Below, piece by piece: positions 48,913 through 58,049 of a DNA stretch of 64,000 bases (its first letter is position 1; every line of letters begins with the position of its first letter). A program made the translations under genes and the position numbers. The notes under the pieces are model-generated. The model saw only the letters and a program-made list of their open reading frames with translations. It ran no database searches and was not told the origin of the DNA. Source of the stretch: an uncultured bacterium. GTDB taxonomy: Bacteria > Bacteroidota > Bacteroidia > Bacteroidales > Bacteroidaceae. The stretch covers positions 1 through 64,000 of the forward strand of contig CAJMMQ010000007.1 in NCBI GenBank assembly GCA_905214625.1. Direction: 5' to 3'.

Positions 48913-49905
48913 ATGGCGATATTAGCATTTCAAAAACCTGATAAAGTAGTAATGTTGGAGGCTAACGACAAATTCGGCAAGTTCGAGTTTCGTCCTCTTG
49001 AGCCTGGCTTTGGTGTTACCATTGGTAACTCACTGCGCCGCATTCTCCTTTCATCGCTTGAGGGTTATGCTATCAACACAATCCGTATTTCGGGTGTTGA
49101 GCATGAGTTTTCCTCTGTACCTGGCGTAAAAGAGGATGTCACCAACATTATCTTGAATTTGAAGCAAGTAAGATTCAAGCAAGTAGTAGAAGAATTCGAG
49201 AACGAAAAAGTTAGTGTCACCGTTGAGAATTCAACAGAGTTCAAGGCTGGTGATATAGGTAAGTATCTGACTGGATTTGAAGTGTTAAACCCTGATTTGG
49301 TGATTTGTCATTTAGATGCCAAAGCTTCAATGCAGATTGATCTCACTATAAACAAAGGACGCGGATACGTTCCTGCTGACGAGAACCGTGAGTTCTGCAC
49401 TGACGTCAACGTTATTCCAATCGATTCTATTTACACTCCGATTCGTAACGTTAAGTATTCGGTTGAGCCGTATCGTGTTGAACAGAAGACTGACTACGAC
49501 AAACTGATTATTGAAGTTACTACGGACGGTTCCATACACCCGAAAGATGCCCTTAAGGAGGCTGCCAAGATTCTTATTTACCACTTCATGCTGTTCTCTG
49601 ACGAGAAGATAACTCTCGAGAATAATGATGTTGACGGTAATCAGGAATTTGACGAGGAAATTCTCCACATGCGCCAGCTGCTCAAGACAAAGCTCATCGA
49701 CATGAATCTTTCTGTACGTGCGCTTAACTGTCTTAAGGCTGCTGATGTAGAGACCCTCGGCGATTTGGTTCAGTACAACAAGACCGATCTCCTTAAGTTC
49801 CGCAACTTTGGTAAGAAATCGCTTTCAGAGCTTGATGATTTGCTCGAGAGTCTGAATCTGTCGTTTGGAACTGATATTTCAAAGTACAAATTAGATAAAG
49901 AATAA
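48913..49905 (+). CDS. rpoA: DNA-directed RNA polymerase subunit alpha
   Basis: Alpha dimerises to nucleate RNA polymerase, and its C-terminal domain contacts promoter DNA and activators. The 330-residue product has the N-terminal dimerisation domain ([19 protein letters not shown]) and the C-terminal helical domain ([32 protein letters not shown]). Position between rpsD and rplQ is standard. Confidence 0.98.
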   Translation: MAILAFQKPDKVVMLEANDKFGKFEFRPLEPGFGVTIGNSLRRILLSSLEGYAINTIRISGVEHEFSSVPGVKEDVTNIILNLKQVRFKQVVEEFENEKVSVTVENSTEFKAGDIGKYLTGFEVLNPDLVICHLDAKASMQIDLTINKGRGYVPADENREFCTDVNVIPIDSIYTPIRNVKYSVEPYRVEQKTDYDKLIIEVTTDGSIHPKDALKEAAKILIYHFMLFSDEKITLENNDVDGNQEFDEEILHMRQLLKTKLIDMNLSVRALNCLKAADVETLGDLVQYNKTDLLKFRNFGKKSLSELDDLLESLNLSFGTDISKYKLDKE

Positions 49906-49915
49906 CCGTGCATAA

Positions 49916-49944
49916 ACCGGCGTATGCACATGTCATGCGCCGGT
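49916..49944 (+). other. Hairpin between rpoA and rplQ
   Basis: An 11-bp GC-rich stem (49916-49926 with 49934-49944, one G-U pair) lies before rplQ without a T-run. An in-frame ATG at 49924 within it is rejected as the rplQ start; the loop may adjust rplQ expression or mRNA decay. Confidence 0.5.
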
Positions 49945-49974
49945 ATTGCCGATTTATCGCAAAAGAAAAACAAA

Positions 49975-50469
49975 ATGAGACATAATAAAAAATTCAACCA
50001 TCTGAGTCGTACTGCATCTCACCGTAAGGCTATGCTTGCAAACATGGCTGTTTCGCTGATAATGCACAAAAGAATCACTACGACTCTCGCTAAGGCTAAG
50101 GCCTTGAAAAAATATGTAGAACCTCTGATAACACGTTCTAAGAACGATACAACAACTTCTCGCCGCGTAGTTTTCCGCTATCTGCAGAACAAATATGCCG
50201 TTACAGAGTTGTTCAAAGAGATTTCTACTAAGGTGGCTGACCGTCCGGGCGGATACACCAGAATCATTAAGCTGGGCTTCCGTCAAGGTGACGCTGCTGA
50301 AATGTGCTTCATTGAGCTCGTTGATTATGATGAGAACATGGCTAAGGCTCCCAAGGCTGCCAAGAAGACTCGTCGTAGCCGCCGCTCTAAGGCTGCTGAA
50401 GCTGCTGAAACTCCAGCAACAGAGACTGCTGCTGAGGAAACAGCTACAGAGGAAGCTAAGGCAGAATAA
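49975..50469 (+). CDS. rplQ: 50S ribosomal protein L17 with acidic Ala/Glu-rich tail
   Basis: L17 lies near the tunnel exit. From ATG 49975 the protein has 164 residues and begins [20 protein letters not shown]. The L17 core ends near residue 116. A lysine/arginine stretch ([10 protein letters not shown]) and an Ala/Glu/Thr-rich tail follow, longer than in E. coli but of a kind seen in Bacteroidota. It is the last gene of the cluster, followed by a strong terminator. Confidence 0.96.
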   Translation: MRHNKKFNHLSRTASHRKAMLANMAVSLIMHKRITTTLAKAKALKKYVEPLITRSKNDTTTSRRVVFRYLQNKYAVTELFKEISTKVADRPGGYTRIIKLGFRQGDAAEMCFIELVDYDENMAKAPKAAKKTRRSRRSKAAEAAETPATETAAEETATEEAKAE

Positions 50470-50493
50470 TAAAGTCAAGTATATCTTTAATAT

Positions 50494-50528
50494 AGCGCTT
50501 TTTCCCGTGAGGGAAAAGGCGCTTTTTT
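50494..50528 (+). terminator. Terminator of the ribosomal protein cluster
   Basis: A 13-bp stem (50494-50506 with 50511-50523, one G-U pair, GTGA loop) is followed by five T. It ends the long run from rpsJ to rplQ. Confidence 0.88.
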
Positions 50529-50736
50529 ATTTCATCTTCTCTAAAATTATTTGCTGCTGAATTTTGAATTGAGAATTATGATATGAGAAAATGAGAAATA
50601 ATAATAGTAATGAAAAAAATGATAGCAACACAAAACTAATTATAAAAAAGTAAAAATGGTATGAGGAGAAAACTATGGAGATATATAGTGTTTATACCAA
50701 ATTTCTAATGATTTGGAATAAATATAGTATCCTGTG

Positions 50737-51621
50737 TTATAAGTCAGACTTCTTGTTTTTCAGCCTGTATTCAGTAGGAGATATGCTAACTTGTCTTTTA
50801 AAGAATTTGCAGAAAGCAGCTTGATCTGAGAAGCTGAGCTTTTCAGATATACGCCCTATAGTAATGCTGTTGTCATCTAACAATGCCATTGCTTCGTGGG
50901 TTATTTCGTCACAAATAACTGTGTGCGGTGTTTTTCCCATTGTGTCTTTTATTATTCTTGTAAGGTGTTTTGCCGATATATTAAGTGCCTGGGCATAGAA
51001 TTCTATGTTATGTTGCTGAGAAAAATACTTGTTGACAAGTCTGGTGAAGTCGAGTGCCACACCGTCGTTGCGCCTGCATCTGTGCTGCATGTTGTCTATG
51101 GTAGTTTCATTTGCCATTATAGCGTTTCCCAGTTCCAGGCAGATACATTTGTAGAGCACCTCTGCCAGTTCATTGTGATAGTAATGTTTCTTTGCGGCTA
51201 TGGCGTCTGCAAGAAACCTTAGTCGCAAGTCAAGTCGTGATGATTCTTCTTCAGAGAATATATGTATGGGCATGTCTTTTGTTTGCAACAGTTTTCTGAT
51301 AGGTACAGGCTTGAAATTTTTCAGCGAGTTTCTGGCAAATGTGTATGTCACCAACATACACCAAGCCTTAGTGTCGTTTCCACATTTTTCTATGTGTATG
51401 GGCACAGTGTCAAGACTGTCGACACACGAATGGCTTTCCATATGATACATTTTTCTGTTGAGTTTTATGTCAACGCTGCCTTCATATATCATTAAGAATA
51501 CTCTGCTGCTGTCTATATCCGTACCTTCAAGCCGGTGAAATTCGTTTGGATTGACAAGCAAAATCTGGTCTTTAATATAGCATGCCGGCGGAAATTTTGG
51601 CATAAGTTCGTGAATGTTCAT
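50737..51621 (-). CDS. AraC-family transcriptional regulator
   Basis: From ATG 51621 the protein has 294 residues, beginning MNIHELMPKFPPACY. The open frame extends 109 codons upstream, but that part is AT-rich, unlike protein and runs through the probable promoter region, so it is rejected. The N-terminal part is a cupin-like effector domain. The C-terminal domain has two HTH units (about residues 210-231, FYAQALNISAKHLTRIIK, and about 258-285, ISEKLSFSDQAAFCKFFKR). It is divergent from the RND efflux operon and is probably its regulator, as in other AraC-RND pairs; the inducer is unknown. Confidence 0.85.
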   Translation of the reverse strand: MNIHELMPKFPPACYIKDQILLVNPNEFHRLEGTDIDSSRVFLMIYEGSVDIKLNRKMYHMESHSCVDSLDTVPIHIEKCGNDTKAWCMLVTYTFARNSLKNFKPVPIRKLLQTKDMPIHIFSEEESSRLDLRLRFLADAIAAKKHYYHNELAEVLYKCICLELGNAIMANETTIDNMQHRCRRNDGVALDFTRLVNKYFSQQHNIEFYAQALNISAKHLTRIIKDTMGKTPHTVICDEITHEAMALLDDNSITIGRISEKLSFSDQAAFCKFFKRQVSISPTEYRLKNKKSDL

Positions 51622-51713
51622 AAGTAGCTTTTTATGTATTGAGCGGTATATTGCCGTGGCACTTTTATCACGGAGCTTGTCACCGCCAGTCTGTCTGATA
51701 AAGATGATGCTTG

Positions 51714-51721
51714 CAAATATA
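51714..51721 (-). promoter_or_regulatory. -7 box of the AraC-family gene
   Basis: TATATTTG on the minus strand matches TAnnTTTG, 92 bases before the ATG. At a 21-base spacing an ATTG takes the place of TTTG. Confidence 0.5.
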
Positions 51722-51850
51722 CTTATAAGTGTCCTTTTAGGGCAATTTTTAGCGTAAAATAGACATAGCGTTTCTAAATTAGTCTTAACGGTGTCTGAAA
51801 TGAACAAATTCTTCCTCCAAATTAACAAAAGAGCAAGCGTTTTGTCAGGA

Positions 51851-51858
51851 TAATTTTG
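51851..51858 (+). promoter_or_regulatory. -7 box of the RND efflux operon
   Basis: TAATTTTG matches TAnnTTTG, 25 bases before the ATG at 51884. No -33 TTTG lies at the usual distance, which fits a promoter needing an activator. Confidence 0.5.
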
Positions 51859-51883
51859 TGCCCGAAACATCAAAGAATAAAAA

Positions 51884-53002
51884 ATGAGTATGAGATTAAG
51901 ACATGTTTTTATTTTATGTTGCCTGTCTATTTTGTTCGGGTGTAACAATAAGTCCGGACAGCAGACAGCCGGTGGCGACTATCCGATGATGACTCTGAAG
52001 GCCGAGGACAGAACCCTGTCGCTTAAATATTCAGCAGTAACCGAAGGCCGCCAGGATGTGGAGGTGCGTCCGCAGATTTCAGGAAAGATAACTAAGGTAT
52101 GCGTAAAGGAAGGTGCCTATGTGCGCAAGGGCCAGGTGCTGTTCATTATCGACCAAGTGCCATACCGTGCGGCTGTAGCCAAGGCACGCGCGTCCGTGGC
52201 CACGGCAGAGGCCAATGAGGCAACCGCAAAGCAGACACTTGCCGGCAAGCAGTCGTTGTATGCCGACAAGGTGATATCCGATTTTGAGCTGCGCACGGCT
52301 CAGAACAGCTATAAGAGTGCGGTGGCAGCCCTTAGTCAGGCCCGTGCCGAACTTACCGATGCGCTCAACAACCTGTCTTACACAGAGGTGAAAAGTCCCG
52401 TTGACGGCTATGCCGGCATGACATCGTTTCGTGTAGGCGCATTGGTTGATGCCTCGATGACGGAGCCGCTGATACACGTATCCGACAACTCGGTGATATA
52501 TGCCTACTTCTCTTTGTCCGACAAGCAGGTGCTCTCATTAACCTCGCAGTATGGTTCACTTGACGAGGCCGTCAAGTCGTTTCCCGAGGTGTCGCTTGAG
52601 CTGAGCGACGGTTCGGTATATGAGAAAAAAGGTAAGGTAGACGTGCTCAGCGGCATTGTCGACAAGACAACAGGAACCGTCAGCGTGCGTGCCGTGTTCG
52701 ACAACAGCTTGCGCAGGATAATGAGCGGCAGCCAGGCCAACGTGGTAGTGCCTTATGAGTGTAAAGACTGTGTGGTGATACCGCAGGGAGCAACCTACGA
52801 GCTTCAGGACAAGGTGTTTGCCTATAGGGTAATCAACGGTCGCGCCGTGTCTACGCCCATAGAGGTGTTCGAGATAAACGACGGCAAGGAATATATCGTA
52901 AAGTCGGGCCTTCGCAAGGGCGACGTGATAGTGTCAGAGGGAGCCGGTCTGCTTAAAGATGGTACGGTGGTGGCGTCATCCGGAACAAAAAAGGAGAAAT
53001 AG
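51884..53002 (+). CDS. RND efflux periplasmic adaptor lipoprotein (AcrA/MexA type)
   Basis: The adaptor links the inner-membrane pump to the outer-membrane channel. The 372-residue product has a lipobox (ILFGC, Cys20), the lipoyl half-motif VEVRPQISGKITKVCVKEGAYVRKGQ given in part (RPQISGKITKVCVKEGAYV), an alpha-hairpin (about residues 95-160) and beta-barrel domains. It is three bases before the pump gene. Substrates cannot be told from sequence; multidrug export is typical. Confidence 0.92.
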   Translation: MSMRLRHVFILCCLSILFGCNNKSGQQTAGGDYPMMTLKAEDRTLSLKYSAVTEGRQDVEVRPQISGKITKVCVKEGAYVRKGQVLFIIDQVPYRAAVAKARASVATAEANEATAKQTLAGKQSLYADKVISDFELRTAQNSYKSAVAALSQARAELTDALNNLSYTEVKSPVDGYAGMTSFRVGALVDASMTEPLIHVSDNSVIYAYFSLSDKQVLSLTSQYGSLDEAVKSFPEVSLELSDGSVYEKKGKVDVLSGIVDKTTGTVSVRAVFDNSLRRIMSGSQANVVVPYECKDCVVIPQGATYELQDKVFAYRVINGRAVSTPIEVFEINDGKEYIVKSGLRKGDVIVSEGAGLLKDGTVVASSGTKKEK

Positions 53003-53005
53003 CCT

Positions 53006-56000
53006 ATGAAACTGCAGAAGTTTATCGACCGTCCCATCCTGTCGATGGTGATATCCGTTGTGATACTTGTTGCCGGACTGATAGGTCTGTATGCCCTTTC
53101 CGTCGAGCAGTATCCCGACATAGCCCCGCCAACCATACGCGTGTCAACTACTTACAGCGGAGCCAATGCCGAGGCTGTGCAGAAGAGCGTCATCGTGCCC
53201 TTGGAAGAAGCCATCAACGGCGTGGAGAACATGACCTATATGACTTCTACGGCCAGCAACACCGGCAGCGCCGAGATTACAGTGTATTTCAAGCAGGGCA
53301 CCGACCCCGACATGGCTGCCGTCAACGTGCAGAACAAGGTGTCTACGGCCACGTCGCTGCTTCCTGCCGAAGTGACAAAGGTGGGTGTTACTACGATGAA
53401 AAGACAGAGCAGTATGCTTATGATATTTGGCCTTTACAGTCCTAAGGGCACCTACGACGAGACCTTTCTTACCAATTATCTCAACATTAACGTAAAGCCG
53501 CAGCTGCAGCGTATTTCAGGCGTGGGCGAGGTGAACGTTATGGGAGGCGACTATGCCATGCGCATATGGCTCAAGCCCGACGTCATGGCGCAGTATGAGC
53601 TTGAACCTTCCGATGTAGAGGCCGCATTGTCGAGCCAGAACATTGAGGCGTCGATAGGATCAATAGGCGAAGACTCAAAGAATGTCTACCAGTATACGCT
53701 GAAGTATCGCGGACGCCTTGAAAAGGAAAAAGAATTTGAGAATATCGTAATCAAGGCGTTCGACGATGGCCGTGTGGTCAGGCTCAGCGATATAGCCAAG
53801 GTTGAACTTGGGTCGCAGAGCTATACATACACCGGCTCTGTGAACGGTTCGCCCGGTACGACCTGCATGATAAACCAGACAGCAGGCACCAACGCCAACG
53901 AGATAATTACCAGCATAAACAAATATCTTGAAGAACTCAAGGAGACACTGCCTGAGGATGTCGAGGTGGTAGAGCTTATGAGCACCAAGAACTTTCTTGA
54001 TGCCTCTATCAATGAGGTTATTAAGACTCTTGTCGAGGCCATTATCCTTGTAGTGCTCGTAGTGTACGTGTTCTTGCAGAACCCGCGCTCAACACTTATT
54101 CCCACCATAAACATCTTCGTGTCGCTCATCGGAACGTTTGCAGCCCTTTATGTGGCAGGCTTCAGCATCAACCTGCTGACGCTCTTTGCCCTTGTGCTTG
54201 CCATCGGCACGATTGTCGACGATGCCATAATCGTGGTCGAGGCCGTGCAGACCCGCTTTGACGAAGGCTACCGCTCGCCATACAAGGCAGCCGTTGACGC
54301 CATGAACGGTATTTCATCAGCCATCGTAACTTCAACACTCGTGTTCATGGCTGTGTTTGTTCCGGTGTCGTTCATGGGCGGCACATCGGGCATATTCTAC
54401 ACACAGTTCGGTGTAACCATGGCCGTTGCCGTTGGTATATCTGCCATCAACGCCCTTACGCTGTCGCCGGCCCTGTGTGCTCTTATACTGCGTCCGAACG
54501 AAGAAATCATAGAAGGCCGCAAGCCGGGCTTCTCCACGCGTTTCCGCATGGCGTTCGACTCGTCGTTCCGCCGCCTTGTGCAGAAATACAAGTCGGGTGT
54601 CAAGTTCTTTGTCAGGCGCAAGTGGGTGGCATGGGCGTCGCTTGGTTTTGTCGTCGTGCTCCTGTTCTATCTTATGTCTACCACAAAGACCGGTCTTGTG
54701 CCGTCTGAGGACACCGGGTCAATCTTCGTGAGTCTCGATGCGCCGGCAGGAAGCACCCTCGCTGAAACAGCCGAGATTATGGGACAGGTGGAGAAAGAGC
54801 TGAAAGACATACCTCAGATAGAGAACTTCAACAAGGTTGCCGGCTTCGGCATGGGTTCGGGCAGCGGCTCTTCTCACGGTATGTTCATCGTCAAGCTGAA
54901 GCACTGGGATGAACGCAAGGGCGACGAAAGCAGTGTTGATGCCATAAGCAACGAGATTTACCGCCGCACGGCACACATCAAGAACGCAACCATATTCGTG
55001 TTCTCGCCGCCTATGATATCGGGCTACGGTACGGGTAACAGTTTTGAGCTTTACATACAAGACCGCAGCGGCAAGGGCATTGATGCCCTGAGTAAGGTAA
55101 CTGACGATTTCCTGGCAGAGCTTAACAAGCGGCCGGAGATAAAGATGGCATACACGTCGTTCAGCTCCAAATTCCCGCAGTACAGGGTCGACATCGACGA
55201 GGCCCAGTGTCAGCGTGCCGGCATAACCACGCAGGATGTCATCAACACGCTGTCGGGATACTTCGGAAGCATATATGCCTCTAACTTCAACCGTTTCACC
55301 AAGCTCTACCGCGTCATCATCCAGGCTCCTTCAGACAGCCGCAACAGCATGCAGTCGCTCGACAACATATATGTAAAAACCACGGGAGGCATGGCTCCTG
55401 TCAGCCAGTTTGTCAAGCTCAGCAAGACCTATGGTTCCGAGTCGCTCACCAGGTTCAACCTCTTTTCGGCCATCAACGTGCAGGGCATGCCGGCCGACTG
55501 CTACAGTTCGGGCGACGTCATCAATGCCGTAACCGAGGTGGCTGCACGCACACTGCCCACGGGCTATGGCTACGAATATTCCGGCATGACGCGCGAGGAG
55601 GCACAGATGGCCGGTTCGCACGACACCGTTATCATCTATTGCATCTGCGTGCTCTTCATCTATCTTATATTGTGCGCACTTTACGAGAGTCTGTTTGTGC
55701 CTATGGCCGTCATCATGTCTGTGCCGTTCGGTCTGGCAGGAAGTTTCCTCTTTGCCCGCATGTGGGGACTCGAAAACAACATATATCTCCAGACTGGTCT
55801 CATCATGCTCATCGGACTGCTGTCCAAGACGGCCATCCTCGTTACCGAGTATGCCACAGAGCGCCGTAAGTCGGGCATGACGCTCACTCAGGCTGCCATG
55901 AGCGCTGCAGCCGTTCGTCTGCGCCCAATCCTTATGACAGCCCTCACGATGGTGTTCGGCATGCTTCCGCTTATGTTCGCCTCAGGCGTAGGTGCCAACG

Positions 56001-56146
56001 GCAACCGCTCGCTCGGTGTAGGCGTGGTCGGAGGAATGGTTATCGGCACAGTGGCGCTGCTGTTCGTAACGCCGGCCTTCTTCATCGTGTTCCAGTATGT
56101 TGAAGAGCGGGTGATGAGTAAACGTAAAAATGAAAGAAGTTTATGA
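53006..56146 (+). CDS. RND efflux pump, HAE1 family (AcrB type)
   Basis: The proton-driven pump exports drugs, dyes or bile-type compounds from the membrane and periplasm. The 1046-residue product has twelve predicted spans, two large periplasmic loops and the proton-relay Asp pair in LAIGTIVDDAIIVVEAVQ (TM4). The TM10 Lys is in LLSKTAILVTEYATERRKSG. Its TGA overlaps the next ATG by four bases (ATGA). Confidence 0.95.
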   Translation: MKLQKFIDRPILSMVISVVILVAGLIGLYALSVEQYPDIAPPTIRVSTTYSGANAEAVQKSVIVPLEEAINGVENMTYMTSTASNTGSAEITVYFKQGTDPDMAAVNVQNKVSTATSLLPAEVTKVGVTTMKRQSSMLMIFGLYSPKGTYDETFLTNYLNINVKPQLQRISGVGEVNVMGGDYAMRIWLKPDVMAQYELEPSDVEAALSSQNIEASIGSIGEDSKNVYQYTLKYRGRLEKEKEFENIVIKAFDDGRVVRLSDIAKVELGSQSYTYTGSVNGSPGTTCMINQTAGTNANEIITSINKYLEELKETLPEDVEVVELMSTKNFLDASINEVIKTLVEAIILVVLVVYVFLQNPRSTLIPTINIFVSLIGTFAALYVAGFSINLLTLFALVLAIGTIVDDAIIVVEAVQTRFDEGYRSPYKAAVDAMNGISSAIVTSTLVFMAVFVPVSFMGGTSGIFYTQFGVTMAVAVGISAINALTLSPALCALILRPNEEIIEGRKPGFSTRFRMAFDSSFRRLVQKYKSGVKFFVRRKWVAWASLGFVVVLLFYLMSTTKTGLVPSEDTGSIFVSLDAPAGSTLAETAEIMGQVEKELKDIPQIENFNKVAGFGMGSGSGSSHGMFIVKLKHWDERKGDESSVDAISNEIYRRTAHIKNATIFVFSPPMISGYGTGNSFELYIQDRSGKGIDALSKVTDDFLAELNKRPEIKMAYTSFSSKFPQYRVDIDEAQCQRAGITTQDVINTLSGYFGSIYASNFNRFTKLYRVIIQAPSDSRNSMQSLDNIYVKTTGGMAPVSQFVKLSKTYGSESLTRFNLFSAINVQGMPADCYSSGDVINAVTEVAARTLPTGYGYEYSGMTREEAQMAGSHDTVIIYCICVLFIYLILCALYESLFVPMAVIMSVPFGLAGSFLFARMWGLENNIYLQTGLIMLIGLLSKTAILVTEYATERRKSGMTLTQAAMSAAAVRLRPILMTALTMVFGMLPLMFASGVGANGNRSLGVGVVGGMVIGTVALLFVTPAFFIVFQYVEERVMSKRKNERSL

Positions 56147-57525
56147 AAAATATAAGTCTTGTTTTGTTTATTTTGAACGGCGTGCTGATGAGCGGCTGCC
56201 GCATCTACAGCACCTATGAGCGTCCCGGCAACCTGCCGGTTGACAGTCTTTACCGCGACGTGTCGGCCGATTCTGTTGCCTCGGCCGACACCACCTCGCT
56301 GGGCGACATGCCGTGGCAGCAGTTTTTTCAGGATGAGCATCTGAGGGAACTTATCAGCTACGGACTGAGCAACAACACCGACATGCTTACCGCCCTGTTG
56401 CGTGTCGACCAGGCTGAGGCACAGCTCAAGGCCGCCAAGCTGGCCTTCCTGCCGTCGCTCACGTTGTCGCCTCAGGGGGCGCTGAGTTCTGTCGATGGCG
56501 GCAAGCCCGCAAAGACCTACGAACTGCCCATAGAGGCCAGTTGGGAAGTTGACCTGTTCGGCAGTCTCCGTAATGCAAAGAAGAGCAGTCAGGCCACTCT
56601 CCTTCAGCAGAAAGCATATCAGCAGGCTGTACGCTCTAAGCTCATTGCCATGATAGCAATAGATTATTATGCCCTGCTTTCCATTGATAGCCAGATAGAG
56701 ATAAGCCTGTCTACCCTTAATGTGTGGCGCGAGCAGGTGCGCACTATTGAGGCCCTGCTGAAGGTAGGCGAAGAAAACGAAAATGCGTTGACACAGGCAC
56801 GTGCAGGACTTTATGAACTCGAGGCGTCATACAACGACCTGCTAAGACAGCAGCGTGAGGCCGAAAATGCTTTGTGTACCCTGATTGGCACTACGTCGCG
56901 CCGCATAGAGAGGGGCACGCTCGACGGGCAGCGCATGCCCGACAGCCTGTCTGCTGGCTTGCCCCTGCGTCTGCTGTCAAGGCGTCCTGACGTTGTGCAG
57001 GCCGAGATGACGCTTGCTGCTGCATATTATTCCACCAATCAGGCCCGTTCGGCTTTCTATCCCAGCCTCACTCTTTCAGGCAGCGCAGGCTGGACCAATT
57101 CGGCCGGACAGATAGTGTCCGACCCGGGCAGCTGGATTCTCTCGGCTCTGGCTTCGCTCACGCAGCCTATATTCAACCGCGGCAAGCTGGTGTCAAACCT
57201 GCGTGTTGCCAAGGACGAGGAGCAGATAGCCTTGCTCAGCTATAAGCAGGCACTGCTTGATGCCGGTCAGGAGGTGAACAATTATCTCTATGCGGCAGAG
57301 TCGGCCCAGCGCAGTCTCGACAGCCACAGCAAGCAGTGTGCCGAGCTTGAGCGTACCGTAAAGACATCTGACGCCCTTTATCGCACGGGCAACGCTACAT
57401 ATATCGAACTTCTGTCGGCTCGTCAGGAGCTGCTCAATGCGCGCCTTAGCGTAGTGTCAGACATATATAGCCGCTGCGAAGCCATCGTAAATCTTTACAG
57501 CGCCCTTGGAGGAGGATGCGAATAA
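56143..57525 (+). CDS. RND outer-membrane channel lipoprotein (OprM/NodT type)
   Basis: The outer-membrane factor completes the tripartite pump. The 460-residue product has a lipobox (LMSGC, Cys19) and two repeated outer-membrane efflux domains, with LLSRRPDVVQAEMTLAAAYY in the middle, a strong family signature. ATG 56143 overlaps the end of the pump gene, indicating coupling. A terminator follows at 57633. Confidence 0.93.
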   Translation: MKNISLVLFILNGVLMSGCRIYSTYERPGNLPVDSLYRDVSADSVASADTTSLGDMPWQQFFQDEHLRELISYGLSNNTDMLTALLRVDQAEAQLKAAKLAFLPSLTLSPQGALSSVDGGKPAKTYELPIEASWEVDLFGSLRNAKKSSQATLLQQKAYQQAVRSKLIAMIAIDYYALLSIDSQIEISLSTLNVWREQVRTIEALLKVGEENENALTQARAGLYELEASYNDLLRQQREAENALCTLIGTTSRRIERGTLDGQRMPDSLSAGLPLRLLSRRPDVVQAEMTLAAAYYSTNQARSAFYPSLTLSGSAGWTNSAGQIVSDPGSWILSALASLTQPIFNRGKLVSNLRVAKDEEQIALLSYKQALLDAGQEVNNYLYAAESAQRSLDSHSKQCAELERTVKTSDALYRTGNATYIELLSARQELLNARLSVVSDIYSRCEAIVNLYSALGGGCE

Positions 57526-57632
57526 GTTTATTTATGTCGATTTGCTCTCTTCATACCTAGGCCCAACCTTCATTTGACGAATAATACATAAACTCTATTG
57601 ACTTAATGGTCTGGCTACCGGGTTTGGGCCAA

Positions 57633-57681
57633 GTCGGCATGGCGTTCTGGTGTATCAACCATGTGCCGTGCCGACGTTTTT
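57633..57681 (+). terminator. RND operon terminator
   Basis: GTCGGCATGGC (57633-57643) pairs with GCCGTGCCGAC (57665-57675; one G-U pair), followed by GTTTTT. Confidence 0.75.
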
Positions 57682-57952
57682 CGGTTATTTAGCGAAACAT
57701 TCTGATTCATCTTTTACATACTTGTTCGTTGTTAAAGCCAATGGGTCGTTAGGCCGTATATGTTTAATTCGGTCAAGCAGATTGATACTTTCGTCCGTAT
57801 TCAGGTTTCCTGTAGGCGTTGCGTTGTCTGATTTTATTGATATTGTCAGCCATGCCTGTGAAAAGCAGGCGAGGATAAGAACAATATAAAACAGTAATTC
57901 TGTTGAATTATGATGACCTGTTCGGTTTAAATTTTATTGGGAGTAAAAAAAG

Positions 57953-57999
57953 AAAATCCAAATGTCTTTTGAACACAATCAACAAGACATTTGGATTTT
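57953..57999 (-). terminator. Dipeptidase terminator, possibly bidirectional
   Basis: A perfect 16-bp stem (57953-57968 with 57984-57999) has a T-rich run on the minus-strand downstream side (TTTTCTTTTTTT) and TTTT on the plus side. It lies 50 bases after the dipeptidase stop. Confidence 0.8.
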
Positions 58000-58049
58000 T
58001 CTGCTTTCAGCTGTCTCCATGCCGGTGCAGCATGTGGCAGTGTCATTTC

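Larger units (their letters stand above)
57526..58049. other. Gap between convergent RND operon and dipeptidase
   Basis: The 524 bases contain two terminator hairpins, listed separately. Between them (57690-57950) I see nothing that supports a gene; a 79-codon frame there has a non-protein-like composition. Confidence 0.65.

Noticed and set aside
35447..50469. Truncation or rearrangement in the ribosomal protein cluster
   Set aside because: All expected genes are present in conserved order with normal lengths; only the rpsJ-rplC gap is unusual.
51622..51948. N-terminal 109-codon extension of the AraC-family gene
   Set aside because: It includes the probable promoter and the opposite gene's start and does not resemble the family; the start at 51621 is preferred.
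57650..57889. 79-codon open frame after the RND operon
   Set aside because: It overlaps the terminator arm and lacks a start context or recognisable sequence.
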